A stretch of 64,000 bases of DNA from Aphrocallistes beatrix. Taxonomy: Eukaryota; Porifera; Hexactinellida; Sceptrulophora; Aphrocallistidae. The notes below the pieces were generated by a model, which was not told the origin of the DNA, made no database searches, and saw only the letters and a list, made by a program, of their open reading frames with translations. Both the position numbers and the translations under genes were made by a program. Every line of letters begins with the position of its first letter. Within the stretch, counting starts at the first letter, position 1. This document shows, one piece after another, positions 51,240 to 61,461 of this stretch. Where the stretch lies: NCBI GenBank assembly GCA_963281255.1, contig OY725492.1, positions 4,839,571-4,903,570 of the forward strand, given 5' to 3'.

Positions 51240-52215
51240 CCTTACAGACTCCTGAAAGGTCGCCAGGTTCCATTTCGCAACAGAGATGCTGAAACGGTAC
51301 AGCTCCGCTGATCGCAGACGACTGTATGATATCCGTACCGGTGATGAACCATGGGTACATTTTTACGAACCTCCCCGGAAGGAGCGCAATAGGCAATGGG
51401 TAACCAAAGATGACCCTCATCCCACTATTTGTAAGCGGACACCCAGCGACCAAACGGTTCTTTACACAATTTTCTTCGATGGACACGGTCAATTGATGGG
51501 TCGTTGGACGATGGAAACTAAGTAAAAACTAATTGGCTCTTTAGATGCTTACCCTTCAAATAGTTTACTTTGATCACCAAATGTTTGCCATAAAAATTCA
51601 AGCAATTTAGAGATGATTCAGTGGTTGCACAAGATAGGCTTGTCCAAATGCAGATACAGTCAGGGTCGCTTATTATGAACCCGCTTAATATGAACATTCG
51701 TTTATTATGAACTAACCTCCTGGTCCCAATTTCAGTTTTAAAAAGGATTTGTATTGGACCAAGTTCGCTTAATATGAAGTATCTCTATAATGAACATATT
51801 TTTTGGTCCCCTGGTGGTTCACAATAAGCGACCCTGACTGTATATATATAATGGTATTTACTGGTTTAGGGATAAAATTGCAAAAAGAGTACCTGTGATA
51901 TAAGCAATGGATCTAACAATGCCCTGCCAATATTTCAATGTTGTCAAAGCATAAATTAGCTGAAAACGGAATACAAATCCTCTCTCATCCACCATACAGT
52001 CCTATTCTAGCACCATGTGACTTTTGGCTGTTTCCAAAGATAAAATATTACTTGTGAAGGAATAGATTTCGAGATCCATGCGAGCTGGGGACGTCAATAT
52101 CTCAGCATTTAAAACCCCTCCCCCAAGAGTTGTTTATAGAAGCATTTTATTCTTGGCTGGCGAGGTACAAAAGTGTATTAATGTACGTAGATGGGCAGTA
52201 TAGTTGGGGCAATTG
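51240..52215 (+). pseudogene. mariner transposase relict
   Basis: At 51286-51525 the frame reads RTGDEPWVHFYEPP, ERNRQWVTKDDPHP and VLYTIFFDGHGQL (first catalytic Asp region). After a gap and a MITE insertion, LSHPPYSPILAPCDFWLFPK (about 51985-52045) carries the third Asp, and EAFYSWLARYKSVLMYVDGQ the C-terminus. The middle with the second Asp is lost. Not the same subfamily as the elements at 46964 or 55460. Confidence 0.8.
51657..51840. mobile_element. MITE with TA duplication nested in the mariner relict
   Basis: 184 bp; 24-bp inverted ends CAGTCAGGGTCGCTTATTAT / complement with one mismatch; TA at 51655-51656 and 51841-51842. Internal TCGCTTAATATGAA repeats. Non-autonomous Tc1/mariner/pogo type. 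Confidence 0.9.
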
Positions 52216-52779
52216 TAATACAATGTATGTTGAATTTATCTTTCAAGTAGAAATTATTGACAAAGAATTATAACGTTTCGATTCACTCTCCTATACTAAA
52301 TAACACGAGCAATACACATGCCACTCAGCTGATTTGTTTATTAATAATTATTGAATCGTGTTGACTATTCCCTACAAATAATGTAAGTAGAGAGTGGAGA
52401 CAAGATCAACCAAGTGTGCGGTTGAGAAGCTAGCCTCTTTGTGTGCGGTTTGGGAAGCTAGCCAATTATTTTGATCGAAGACACTCAAATATCGATTTAG
52501 AGTTATTTTCGTCACCGATGGGGAGAATATTGATTCATCTTACCGTTAATATTTCCATGATATGAAGAGTATTTTTATTCGAGATTAAACCATTGCCTCC
52601 AAAGCTCATGAAAAGTAGAAATGCAATTCCCATTATGTTATTCAAAAACCTTGCACAGTCGATGGTATCCCAACAGTCCCATACTAATTTATTGGATGTA
52701 GTGAAATACTGTATACGAGTATTATGTAAACTGACTACGTGGATGTGTAGGAGTTTTTGTCAGTTTTAATAAAACTCCA
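52216..52779. other. No gene seen; distal NHL flank at the right
   Basis: TGTGCGGTTGAGAAGCTAGCC and TGTGCGGTTTGGGAAGCTAGCC at 52417-52460 are a short direct repeat. From about 52700 the sequence (GTATTATGTAAACTGACTAC) matches the distal flank of NHL copy 3. Confidence 0.45.
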
Positions 52780-52899
52780 GTATTTTCCATATCAACCATT
52801 GAGGTAGTATGGCATTATCCAGTTACATATATATTTCAGATTGTTTCTTATTTAAAGTATAATATTTCTATTCGACACAAACTCGCCTAAATCCAATCA
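52780..52899 (+). promoter_or_regulatory. Conserved NHL promoter/leader, copy 6
   Basis: CCATTGAGGTAGTATGGCAT, AGTTACATATATATTTCAG (TATA-like), TTAAAGTATAATATTTC and CTCGCCTAAATCCAATCA before the ATG. Confidence 0.65.
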
Positions 52900-54141
52900 A
52901 TGGCAACCAATATTCAAGATGTCGCCTCTTATGACACAATCTCACATTTCGATCGCATCGCCGCTCTAATCCAACAAACCTTCAATGTCCTGATTGATCA
53001 GCTGATCAAGAGGAGGGACACTCTCTGTCAAGAAGTGGCACAACTCCGAGATGATTTTCACAATAAAGAATCCGCTCGTGTGGCTGCGATTGAAGAATTG
53101 GAGAAAACTCAGAATCAAATGCAGCAAATGAGCTTAAAGAGTAACATTAACCTCCCCGTACAAGAACAAGCAGTCATCGTATTCAAAGAGGCAAAGCAAA
53201 AGCTGTGTGTTCCCACCCCACTCCCCAACCTCTCCTTCTCCTGTCCCACCCTCTCCCTCCTTCAATCTCAGATAGAGCAGTTCGGGGAGGTAGTCCAGCT
53301 GAAAGCACCGAAATACTCTGAGAAGAAACAACCCATTCTAAGGTCCGCTGGAAAGTACGGGAAAGGTGAGAAAGAACTTGATGGCCGTGGACTGGCACTA
53401 GATGAAGTTAATGAGAAGGTGTATATAGCGGATTTTAACAACCATCGCGTACAGGTACTGTCCTTCCAAGGAGAGTTCCTATCTCACTTTGGAGAGGAAG
53501 TACTGTCCTTGCCTTGGGGAATATCAGTCACTGATGATTACATCTTCGTTACAGACATTCGTAGTCACACGCTATTCCAGTTCTGCAAGAACAGCCACCA
53601 ACTACTCAACAGAGCTGGTGGTAAGGGGTGGAATGAAGGACAGCTGTCTAATCCAATGGGATTAAGTGTGGACTCGAATGGAGACGTGTTTGTAGCTGAC
53701 GAATCAAACAACAGAGTATCAGTGTTCTCTAACCTCCTACACTACAAGCACACTATCGGACAAGGATCGCTATCTGATCCTCAAGACGTCAAACTAACGA
53801 CAGATAAAGTGGTGGTACTAGACAGTAGTCCTAACTGCATCCACTTCTTCTCCAGAAGTGGAGACCTCCTTACCTCCTGCGTGTCTCAGGGAAAAGGGCC
53901 GGAATGTTTGGTATGTGGACCTTGTTTCATCTGTCTGGACTGTGAGCAGAATCTTCTCGTTAGTGACTGGGGACACCATGTGATCAAGATACTCTCTAAC
54001 TCCGGGGAGCTACTACACACCATTGGAAAGAAAGGGGGGAAAAAAGGAGAATTCATTGCGCCATTTGGTATTGCCGTTGCTAAATCCGGAATTTTGTTTG
54101 TATTGTCTCGTAATCCCAATCATTCTATGCAACTGTTTTGA
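52900..54141 (+). CDS. Coiled-coil plus NHL-propeller protein (NHL copy 6)
   Basis: 413 aa, one residue longer than the other copies (ILRSAGKYGKG in the linker). Intact. Blade-loop residues: LALDEVNEKVYIADFNNHRV, LSLPWGIS, VTDIRSHTLF, LSNPMGLSVDSNG, VADESNNRVS, LSDPQDVKL, VLDSSPNCIH, LVCGPCFI, VSDWGHHVIK, IAPFGIAVA, LSRNPNHSMQLF. Copy 6 shares linker variants with the copy at 18081 (PVQEQAV, then FKEAKQ) rather than with 30895, 41961 and 56870, so coiled-coil and propeller parts seem to have different histories, as expected if paralogues exchange segments. A HEAT-like cassette follows. Confidence 0.88.
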   Translation: MATNIQDVASYDTISHFDRIAALIQQTFNVLIDQLIKRRDTLCQEVAQLRDDFHNKESARVAAIEELEKTQNQMQQMSLKSNINLPVQEQAVIVFKEAKQKLCVPTPLPNLSFSCPTLSLLQSQIEQFGEVVQLKAPKYSEKKQPILRSAGKYGKGEKELDGRGLALDEVNEKVYIADFNNHRVQVLSFQGEFLSHFGEEVLSLPWGISVTDDYIFVTDIRSHTLFQFCKNSHQLLNRAGGKGWNEGQLSNPMGLSVDSNGDVFVADESNNRVSVFSNLLHYKHTIGQGSLSDPQDVKLTTDKVVVLDSSPNCIHFFSRSGDLLTSCVSQGKGPECLVCGPCFICLDCEQNLLVSDWGHHVIKILSNSGELLHTIGKKGGKKGEFIAPFGIAVAKSGILFVLSRNPNHSMQLF

Positions 54142-54393
54142 ATTTATTGTTGTTTTCATTATCATATATTTTTGTTAGTAAGTAGTCTCATATTTGTTGT
54201 CGTTGGGGTATTACTGCACATCCAATTAAAATACTAATGTTTAAACTCGGTTTATCTTTTCCAATTTCGAAGTTAACAATCTGAGCTAAGTAGTAATCTA
54301 AATATAGTATATCGCGTCTAAAAATAGAGCTGGCTTTACATAAGAGGAATTTCCTTATACAGTTGGAGATCTATTTAGTTGGAAAGGTGTGAA
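54142..54393 (+). other. NHL 3' flank before a HEAT cassette
   Basis: The same trailer as after 43199 and 19319, ending in ACAGTTGGAGATCTATTTAG. Non-coding. Confidence 0.5.
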
Positions 54394-54740
54394 GTGGCGT
54401 TTAAGAACTGCGCTTCCCGCCACGTGGTTCTGTCCTCCAGCAGTGTCAGAGCAGAAAGAGACTAGCCTGACAGCTCTGGAGTCTGAGAGAGAGAAGAGCC
54501 TCCTCGAGATGTGTCCGCAGACACTGGCAGAGCGGATTGCTCGGACAGATCCTAGAGAGGACAGAGGAGAGGACCATCGTAGAGACAGCACTGCTCAACC
54601 TAGGGGACGGTCTCCTCAGCTCTGAGTCTAGGACGCTAGAGGTGTTGGAGAGTTGTGCAGTGACCGACAAGAATGTGAGGAAGAAAGCGAGGAAGATGTT
54701 CTCCTCCTACCAGCACAAGGGTAAATGGAATGTGCTGTGA
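54394..54740 (+). pseudogene. HEAT-like cassette, copy 4
   Basis: GTG replaces the start ATG; the first frame meets a TAG at about 54463. An ORF opens in LGQILERTEERTIVETALLN and continues SCAVTDKNVRKKARKMFSSY with a basic end QHKGKWNVL and TGA. This basic end fits a third HEAT-like helix and is probably ancestral to the acidic version in copies 2 and 3. Confidence 0.6.
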
Positions 54741-55459
54741 ATACCTGGAGACATTCCCGTTGTCAAGCTATGTGATTTTCTATTTGTCAATTTCTGTCCC
54801 CCTGTTTCTTAAATAATTTCGATTTGTCTATTTTGTACGAATTAGTATTTTACCACATCTCACGATTTAATACTAATTTACCATTGGAATTAGATCATTA
54901 CAAGGTCAAATTATTGAGAACATATCTGTGATGAAGTAAACTAGAGGTCAGTACAATAACCTGTGATATAAAGTAATAATGCAACTTTACGCGAATTTTT
55001 TCCCAATTTTCTACCCCTAAAAATGGGACAAAAGTGGTTGTATACAATTTCATAAACAATTTATTCCCCAGCCTAAAACCATAATACTACAAATAAATCA
55101 ATATTTATGTTTTTTTTATATGTTGAATTTAATGGAAGGATCAGTTTTAATCTAAATTTGCTTAGAAATGAAATACAGCCTTAGGGATCTCAAAAATCAC
55201 GTCTGAAGGCAGTATCCTAAACTGATGTACTTAAATCGGATGTAGGAACCACAATAATTGTCCTATCACAGTAATTCTGTATGCAAATCGAAAGCTGATC
55301 CCCTGAGCTATACAATGGACAAATCGAAAATAGGATAATTCCACTAACTTCTGAATACAGATAACGGTTTAGTACTTATGAAATGACCTAAGTATCGTTG
55401 AATATATATCTTTATTGGTAAGTGATATGAAGTAAAATTATTCGACCAACCAACATATA
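54741..55459. other. No gene seen
   Basis: AT-rich sequence between a HEAT cassette and a mariner element. A TCTCACGATTTAATACTAATT piece near 54855 resembles a repeat in FEM1 intron 4 (8265-8395). Confidence 0.4.
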
Positions 55460-56739
55460 CGAGGGGCACTCGAAAAGTTTTGACGTTCACCTACATATCA
55501 AATAGTTAGTATGAAGATTTATATTACATTTTTTCAAAATACTCTCCATGAGACTCTATACATTTTTTCATTCTACTAAACCACTTCTGAAAACACATTT
55601 TCCACTCATCTTTGGGTATGGCTTCGATTACCTTGAAAAGTGCCCCCTAATCTCCTTCCACGCAACTCATTCTTTATCGTAGGGAACAGCCAGAAGTCGC
55701 AAGGGGCTAGGTCTGGACTGTAGGGAGGATGGGGCAGTGTTCTAAGTCCACAATCTTCCAAAAACTCGCGAGTTCTGAGTGCGGTGTGAGATGATGCGTT
55801 ATCATGATGGAGCAAAATTCCCCTGACGCCCGTCTTTTCACGTTGTGAATTTATTTCTGTGATGACTTTGGGGAGGCATACTGTGGTGTACCAATCGGCA
55901 GTAACTGTTTTTCTATCCTCAAGCGCCACAGCTGCTACAAACCCACTGGATCTGAAAAAAATTGCCCACATTTGCTTCCCTACAGATTTCGTCCTTCGTA
56001 CTTTTGTTGGGGGTGGAGCATCTTCTTCCACCCACTCCTTCGATTGTTGTTTTGTTTCCGGATCATAATGGTATATCCATGTTTCATCCCCTGTAAGAAT
56101 ATCCGAAACAGCCCTTGAAGTTCCATTATCAAATCTTTTGAGCATAATTTTGCAAAAGTCAACTCGGGCCGATTTTTGCTCTAAAGTCAAAGAATGGGCG
56201 ATCCAGCGGGCACACAACTTTCGTAGACAAAGTTCTTTATGTATAATGGTATTAATAGTCCCCGATGAGAGGCCAGTTTCATGCTCTATCTGAGCGTATG
56301 TAACATGAGAATCCTGGATCACTAGTTCCAATACTTGATCCACATTTTGCTCATTGTGGGAAACACTCGGCCTCCCTGCACGAGGAGCATCCTCCAGAAC
56401 GAAGTTCCCATGAGTAAATTCTCTGTACCATCGCTCAATTGTACTCAAAGAAGGAGCAACATCTAGGAAATGTTCCTGTAAAGTTTCATGGATCTCCTGC
56501 CTCGTCTTCTTCATTTTGAATAAAATCAAAATCATTGCACGAAAATCACGTCTTGTGAAATCTGAGGATGATGCAAGCAAGTTAGAAGCCATGCAGACTA
56601 ACAAGTCAAATATTTCTGAAAGTATGAAAGATAAATGAATGAAATTTTCAGTACCGCAGAATGAAACGAATTAGCAATAAATCTTTCTTCTAGATTAATG
56701 GTTTCATAGCAAACGTCAAAACTTTTCAAGTGCCCTACG
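55460..56739 (-). mobile_element. mariner element (DD34D), second subfamily
   Basis: 1280 bp, inverted ends CGAGGGGCACTCGAAAAGTT and a near complement (a few mismatches over about 28 bp), TA on both sides (55458-55459, 56740-56741). It sits in the distal 5' flank of NHL copy 7. Carries one transposase gene on the minus strand. Confidence 0.92.
55606..56604 (-). pseudogene. mariner transposase with a late frameshift
   Basis: 332 codons from MLVCMASNLLASS (an internal MASN is a likely alternative start). Helix-turn-helix regions SLSTIERWYREFTHG and VTYAQIEHETGLSSGTIN; catalytic TGDETW, HHDNASSH and APCDFW with 34 residues between the last two Asp. Near 55645 the frame shifts (RGRRLGG), after which another frame gives the expected C-terminus (VIEAIPKDEWKMCFQKWFS to EYFEKM). 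Otherwise intact, so recently active or only lightly decayed. Confidence 0.9.
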
Positions 56740-56744
56740 TAATT

Positions 56745-56869
56745 CTCAAACTCCAGTAGTTTCCATAACAACCATTGAGGTAGTATGGCATTCTTCGATG
56801 ACATACATAATACAGATTGTTTCTAAGTATTATATTTCTATTCGACACAAACTCGCCTAAATCCAATCA
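56745..56869 (+). promoter_or_regulatory. Conserved NHL promoter/leader, copy 7
   Basis: CTCCAGTAGTTTCCATAACA, GAGGTAGTATGGCATTC, a weaker TATA-like ACATACATAATACAG, and the leader CTCGCCTAAATCCAATCA. The TTAAAG before TATTATATTTC is missing here. The mariner at 55460 ends immediately upstream. Confidence 0.6.
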
Positions 56870-58108
56870 ATGGCAACCAATATTCAAGATGTCGCCCCTT
56901 ACGACACAATCGCGCATTTCGATCGCATCGCCGCTCTAATCCAACAAACCTTCAATGTCCTGATTGAGCAGCTGATCACGAGGAGGGACACTCTCTGTCA
57001 AGAAGTGGCACAACTCCGAGATGATTTTCACAGTAAAGAATCCGCTCGTGTGGCTGCGATTGAAGAGTTAGAGAAAACTCAGCAGCAAATGCAACAAATG
57101 AGCCTGAAGAGTAACATTAACTTCCCCGTCCACGAACAAGCAGGTCTCTTGTACCAAGAGGCCAAACAAAAGCTGTGTGTTCCCACCCCACTCCCCAACC
57201 TCTCCTTCTCCTGTCCCACCCTCTCCCTCCTTCGATCTCAGATAGAGCAGTTCGGGGAGGTAGTCCAGCTGAAAGCACCGAAATACTCGGAGAAGAAACA
57301 ACCCATCCTAACCGCTGGGAAGAAAGGGAAAGGTGTGAAAGAACTTAAAGGCAGTGGACTGTCACTAGATGAAGTTAATGAGAAAGTGTATATAGCGGAA
57401 CTTAACAACTATCGCGTACAGGTACTGTCCTTCCAAGGAGAGTTCTTATCTCACTTTGGAGATGAAGTACTGTCCTTGCCTTGGGGAATATCAGTCAGTG
57501 AGGATTCCATCTTCGTTACAGACATTGTTAGTCACACGCTATTCCAGTTCTGTAAGAACAGCCACCAACTACTCAACAGAGCTGGTGGTGTGGGGAGGAA
57601 TGAAGGACAGCTGTCTTGTCCACGGGGATTAAGTGTGGACTGGAATGGAGACGTGTTTGTAGCTGACCAATCGAACGACAGAGTATCAGTGTTCTCTAAC
57701 CTCCTACATCACAAGCACACTATCGGACAAGGACTGCTATATTTCCCTAAAGACGTAAAGCTAACGACAGATAAAGTGGTGGTACTAGACAGGAGTCCTA
57801 ACTGCATCCACTTCTTCTCCAGAAGTGGAGACCTCCTTACCTCCTGCGTGTCTCAGGGAGAAGGACAGGAACGTTTGGTATCTGGGCCTTACTTCTTCTG
57901 TCTGGATTGTGTGCAGAATATCCTCATTAGTGACTGCTCTAACCATGTGATCAAGATTCTCTCTAACTCCGGGAAGCTACTACACACCATTGGAAGAGAA
58001 GGTGAAGGAAAAGGGGAATTCATTGCGCCATATGGTATTGCCATTTCTAAATCAGGAATTTTGTTTGTATTGTGTAATAATCCCAATCATTCTCTACAAA
58101 TGTTTTGA
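56870..58108 (+). CDS. Coiled-coil plus NHL-propeller protein (NHL copy 7)
   Basis: 412 aa, intact. Blade-loop residues: IAELNNYRVQ (Glu in place of the motif Asp), LSLPWGIS, VTDIVSHTLF, LSCPRGLSVDWNG, VADQSNDRVS, LYFPKDVKL, VLDRSPNCIH, LVSGPYFF, ISDCSNHVIK, IAPYGIAIS, LCNNPNHSLQMF. Two acidic residues otherwise constant at blade starts are changed in this copy (IAE, LCN), and DCVQN replaces DCEQN. The coiled-coil is nearly identical to that at 41961. An AIG1-like exon follows at 58523. Confidence 0.88.
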   Translation: MATNIQDVAPYDTIAHFDRIAALIQQTFNVLIEQLITRRDTLCQEVAQLRDDFHSKESARVAAIEELEKTQQQMQQMSLKSNINFPVHEQAGLLYQEAKQKLCVPTPLPNLSFSCPTLSLLRSQIEQFGEVVQLKAPKYSEKKQPILTAGKKGKGVKELKGSGLSLDEVNEKVYIAELNNYRVQVLSFQGEFLSHFGDEVLSLPWGISVSEDSIFVTDIVSHTLFQFCKNSHQLLNRAGGVGRNEGQLSCPRGLSVDWNGDVFVADQSNDRVSVFSNLLHHKHTIGQGLLYFPKDVKLTTDKVVVLDRSPNCIHFFSRSGDLLTSCVSQGEGQERLVSGPYFFCLDCVQNILISDCSNHVIKILSNSGKLLHTIGREGEGKGEFIAPYGIAISKSGILFVLCNNPNHSLQMF

Positions 58109-58522
58109 ATTAACTATTGTTATGTTGTTTTTTGTTGTAAGTTGTTTACGTTTTTGTTGTTTGTGTATTATCACGCAATTAGTCGGAATATTTAATGTTT
58201 AAACTCTATTTATTTTCTAAATTTGGGAGATATTCTAGATAGAAATTTACAAATATATTCCTGCTCTATACCAATGTTCTCTGATTGAGACAAAGTTTCT
58301 CTTGAATTGATAAACCTTCCACTATAACGTTACAATACATCATTGTCCTAGCACATAATTTAGTGAAGAGTTAGCATTGAAGGATATTTGAAGTAATGAA
58401 TCGGGGATACTGACAATTCGTGACATTCTTGTAGCGATGTCACGAAGTGTCTAAAATTAGAACTCTCATTTCCCGATTAATGAAACAGGCGCCTTCTGAC
58501 TCCAAGTTCTATAATTAGCTAC
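58109..58522 (+). other. Spacer between NHL copy 7 and AIG1-like exon
   Basis: Trailer nearly identical to that after 36300 (GTTTTTGTTGTTTGTGTATT, CACGCAATTAGTCGG), then the conserved pre-AIG1 block with GACATTCTTGTAGCGATG. No ORF. Confidence 0.5.
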
Positions 58523-58972
58523 ATGTCAGCTGATCCATCCCAGAAGCGCCGCCAGCCGCCTGAGCTGGTCCCAGACGGGAGAGAGGGAGAAGAGGAACTG
58601 TGGGACTCTAGTTCCAGCTGTGAGGAGGACTCAGACTCAGTTCCAATTGGAACTAGAAGTGTGAGCAAGCGGGCTTCTCCTCTGATTGAGAGCTCATTCC
58701 ACTGCTTCAGCCTGATGGTCTACATCGGGATCAAGACCTACGAGTCCACCGTCTTCAAGTCCATCCCTGAGAAAGAGCTCCGAGACACTTTCTCCATCTG
58801 GTACACGTTTGGTGGCAGATGGAAGTTCCTCACATTTATCAATGTGGTTAGTGCGCCATCTCGTGTTGTCCAGGACACTACGACACAATTCTATTTCTAT
58901 TTTCTGAAGCTGAATATTCTGGTCCCAAGTTTAATTCCATTGATGGTTAGAATGGTCCACTGTTACAACTGA
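58523..58972 (+). pseudogene. AIG1/ADTRP-like 5' exon (copy 4), truncated gene
   Basis: 149 codons. Identical in layout to copy 2, through TFGGRWKFLTFINVV and the probable donor GTTAGT. A deletion of about 54 bp relative to copy 2 joins LNILV directly to PSLIPLMVRMVHCYN, which removes the site where the foldback inserted in copy 1. Ends at a TGA next to Penelope-like copy C. Confidence 0.58.
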
Positions 58973-61461
58973 AACCCAAATAGGGACGAGTTTGTATGCA
59001 TCTTCTCACTAATTTCGTTTTGTTATCTTCACAGTTAGGCTTCCAGAGGCAAGAGGGGTGGAGGTTGGTAGAGGCTAGGTAAAGGTGGAGTCTATGTTTG
59101 GTTTTGTAGTGGAGTAAGTAGAGGCATCTGTATCTTGAGCAAGGGATAACAGGAATGGGGAGGGAGGTGTTTATGAGTGGGTAGTAGGAGGTGCATAGGT
59201 TACATTGGTAAGTAGGGCATGGGTAGACAGAGTGAATAGGGTCTGTGTAGGGAGGATGGTAGGTAATTTGGGGTTTCAGGGGGGAAAGGCCCGTCTTTGG
59301 GATCAACCGGAAGGGTTCCTTAATGAGGGGGGTGAGTTGCTTGATGGTGGGCGCGTGTGGGAGAACTGATACTTTATAATTGGAAGGCGTGGAGGTGGGT
59401 TGGATTGTCTTATTCTTGGGAAGTAAACTGCCGTTGTGAGGTTTGTTATGGTGGATTGGTAGTCGTGGCCTGAACATTGTAGGGCGGGGAGGTACTTTGG
59501 AATGAGGTGGTTGAGGGTGTCCGAGGGCTTTGTACCGATTTGGGAGGCGCGGGAAGCTGATCCTAGATAGGCTTTTTCTACCAGTTTGTTGGAGGGGTGG
59601 TAAGGATGTGGGTGGAGAGGGACCGGTTGGCGGTAGGGTTAGATGGTTGGGGAGAATGAGTGGGTGTCAGGGTTGTAAATGGCGTCCTGGGTTTCGTTTG
59701 GGGTAGTGAGCTTAAGGTTGTAGGGGGATAGCGGGAGGTCGTTGATGGGGTAAGTGGCTGTGGCGTCGTCGAAATACAGTGTGAGCGTTTCGCCTGGTGG
59801 TGGGTGATAATCCTTGAGTAAATAGGCTGTAGCCATGTGGGCAAGTTCGGGGGCTAGGGTGAGACCCAGGTGGTATATAGATTTTCCTTCGGTTATAAAG
59901 TTGTCATTTAGGAGTTTGGTTAGCAGTTTGAGTTCCTGTTTGAAGGTGGGATAGTAGTAGGTGAACGCGTCTATGATTAGGTTGTGTGGGGTGGAGAGAT
60001 AAAATTGCTCGATGTCGCCTGTGTAGAGGGAAGGTGGGGGGCCATGTTAGCGATTGTTGATAGTTTCGTAAATATCCGAGGTTAGGAAGGGACTTGCGTT
60101 TATAATGGGTGTAAGGAGGGGTCGTAAGAAGTTTGCACAGAGGCAAGAGATGGAGACCTTGTGGTTTAGAATGGGGCGTACTATGGGTAGAAGGGTGCTG
60201 GGGGTTTGATTGTAGGTATAGATTTCGGGGTAGGGGGTGGTGGAGGTAGTAAAGGCTGGTTTATGGGTTTTGACCTTGAAATAAAAGGTTGGGGGCGAGA
60301 GTCTGTGGTGTTAGTCTTCATGAAGGGGTCAATTTGGATTAGAGCAGTAAAGAGGTCATCGAAGGCGACTAGGTAGTCCGCGGGGTGGACTAGGGTGGCT
60401 TTTGAGTGGATGTAGGAATTATAGAGGCCTGTGAGTGTGTCGTTTTCTATTATCACGAGTCTGGGGCCTTTATCTGCTGTATGGAGGCTGCATTCGCATT
60501 GCTTTATTTGCCTTTTAAAACGGGAAAGGAGGCGTTTGAAGGTTCGATATGTCTGGGAATGGGAGGTGGGTATGTTGAATCGAGTTACCGGAGGGGTGTT
60601 TGTAGAAAGTTTTTGTGAGAAGGGGGTAATGAAGGGGGCTGGGGATGGTTCTTGGGGAAGTTGAAAAGTTGTTCCGTACTGCATGAGAGTTTGGAGGGTT
60701 GTAGTCAGGGTTAGTGGGGTGGTTGAAGGGGTGAAGACTGGAGGGGGTTTGTAAGTGAGATCGGTGGGGATGTCTTGCGGAGGTTCGATTTGTTTGTGGT
60801 TGTTAGTGAGGAGGCGCGGGGGGCGCCTGGTTTGGGGGAGATGTTGAGCTGGTGCGGCAGCGTAAGTGTGGGTAACTGGACCAGGGGTGGGTTGTGTATG
60901 CGTAAGGAGTGGAGTATGTCTTATGTAAGTCTGAAGGAGGGTAGCTAGAAACCTGGTAGCCATTTCTTTATCTGTTAGGTGCAGTATACCCTGAATGGTT
61001 AGGTACTGGGATGTAGCGAATTGGGGGAGATTTATAATGGGGAGAGGGTCGGAAGAGAATGCGGCCTCGGTAGGTGGGGTAGGGCTTGGAGCAAGGAGGT
61101 TGTGAAGGCCGTAGGCCTTGGCCTGTTTTGTATAAGGGGTTGGCTGGGTGGTGTGGGCAGTGTATTTGACTTCATTTGGTACGTCAAGATTGGAGAGTTC
61201 GTATGTATAGGCGATTAGGAGGTTAACTAGGAATGAGATGAGACTGCGGGGGACTGACCTGAGAATGGCGTCTGTAGATTGAGCAATTGCAAGGGATTGG
61301 TCAGAGGGGAGTATGTCTGTGAGGGGGTCATACACGAATTGATATTGGGTTGATGTTAGGATGGTAGAAAGGTGGTGTGGAATTTACGTGGGTGGTAAGG
61401 GGGTATGTTGATTGTGTTGGGTGGTTGTTTTCCCGCGTGGAGGTTGATGGAATGGGATGGA
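58973..61461 (-). mobile_element. Penelope-like retroelement, copy C
   Basis: Duplicate of copy A with the same frameshifts and the same small deletion in the GIPMG region. The minus strand again shows RPILNHKVSISCLCANFL, YTGDIEQFYLSTP and LTLYFDDATATYP. Junctions with the AIG1-like exon and truncated NHL copy 8 are identical to those of copy A, so this copy arose by duplication and not by a separate insertion. Confidence 0.75.
60181..61335 (-). CDS. Penelope-like ORF (duplicate of 34268-35422)
   Basis: 384 codons, same protein as the first copy: threonine/proline-rich N-terminus from MYDPLTDILPSD and TADKGPRLVIIEND near the C-terminus. The two substitutions I noticed (near 60933 and 60953) fall in this ORF and leave the protein unchanged. 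A fragment of a dead element. Confidence 0.62.
   Translation of the reverse strand: MYDPLTDILPSDQSLAIAQSTDAILRSVPRSLISFLVNLLIAYTYELSNLDVPNEVKYTAHTTQPTPYTKQAKAYGLHNLLAPSPTPPTEAAFSSDPLPIINLPQFATSQYLTIQGILHLTDKEMATRFLATLLQTYIRHTPLLTHTQPTPGPVTHTYAAAPAQHLPQTRRPPRLLTNNHKQIEPPQDIPTDLTYKPPPVFTPSTTPLTLTTTLQTLMQYGTTFQLPQEPSPAPFITPFSQKLSTNTPPVTRFNIPTSHSQTYRTFKRLLSRFKRQIKQCECSLHTADKGPRLVIIENDTLTGLYNSYIHSKATLVHPADYLVAFDDLFTALIQIDPFMKTNTTDSRPQPFISRSKPINQPLLPPPPPTPKSIPTIKPPAPFYP

Noticed and set aside
33060-61461. Penelope-like elements read as a diversity-generating retroelement acting on NHL genes
   Set aside because: No template repeat or adenine-biased change pattern is visible, the reverse transcriptase is frameshifted in every copy, and such systems are not known in animals.
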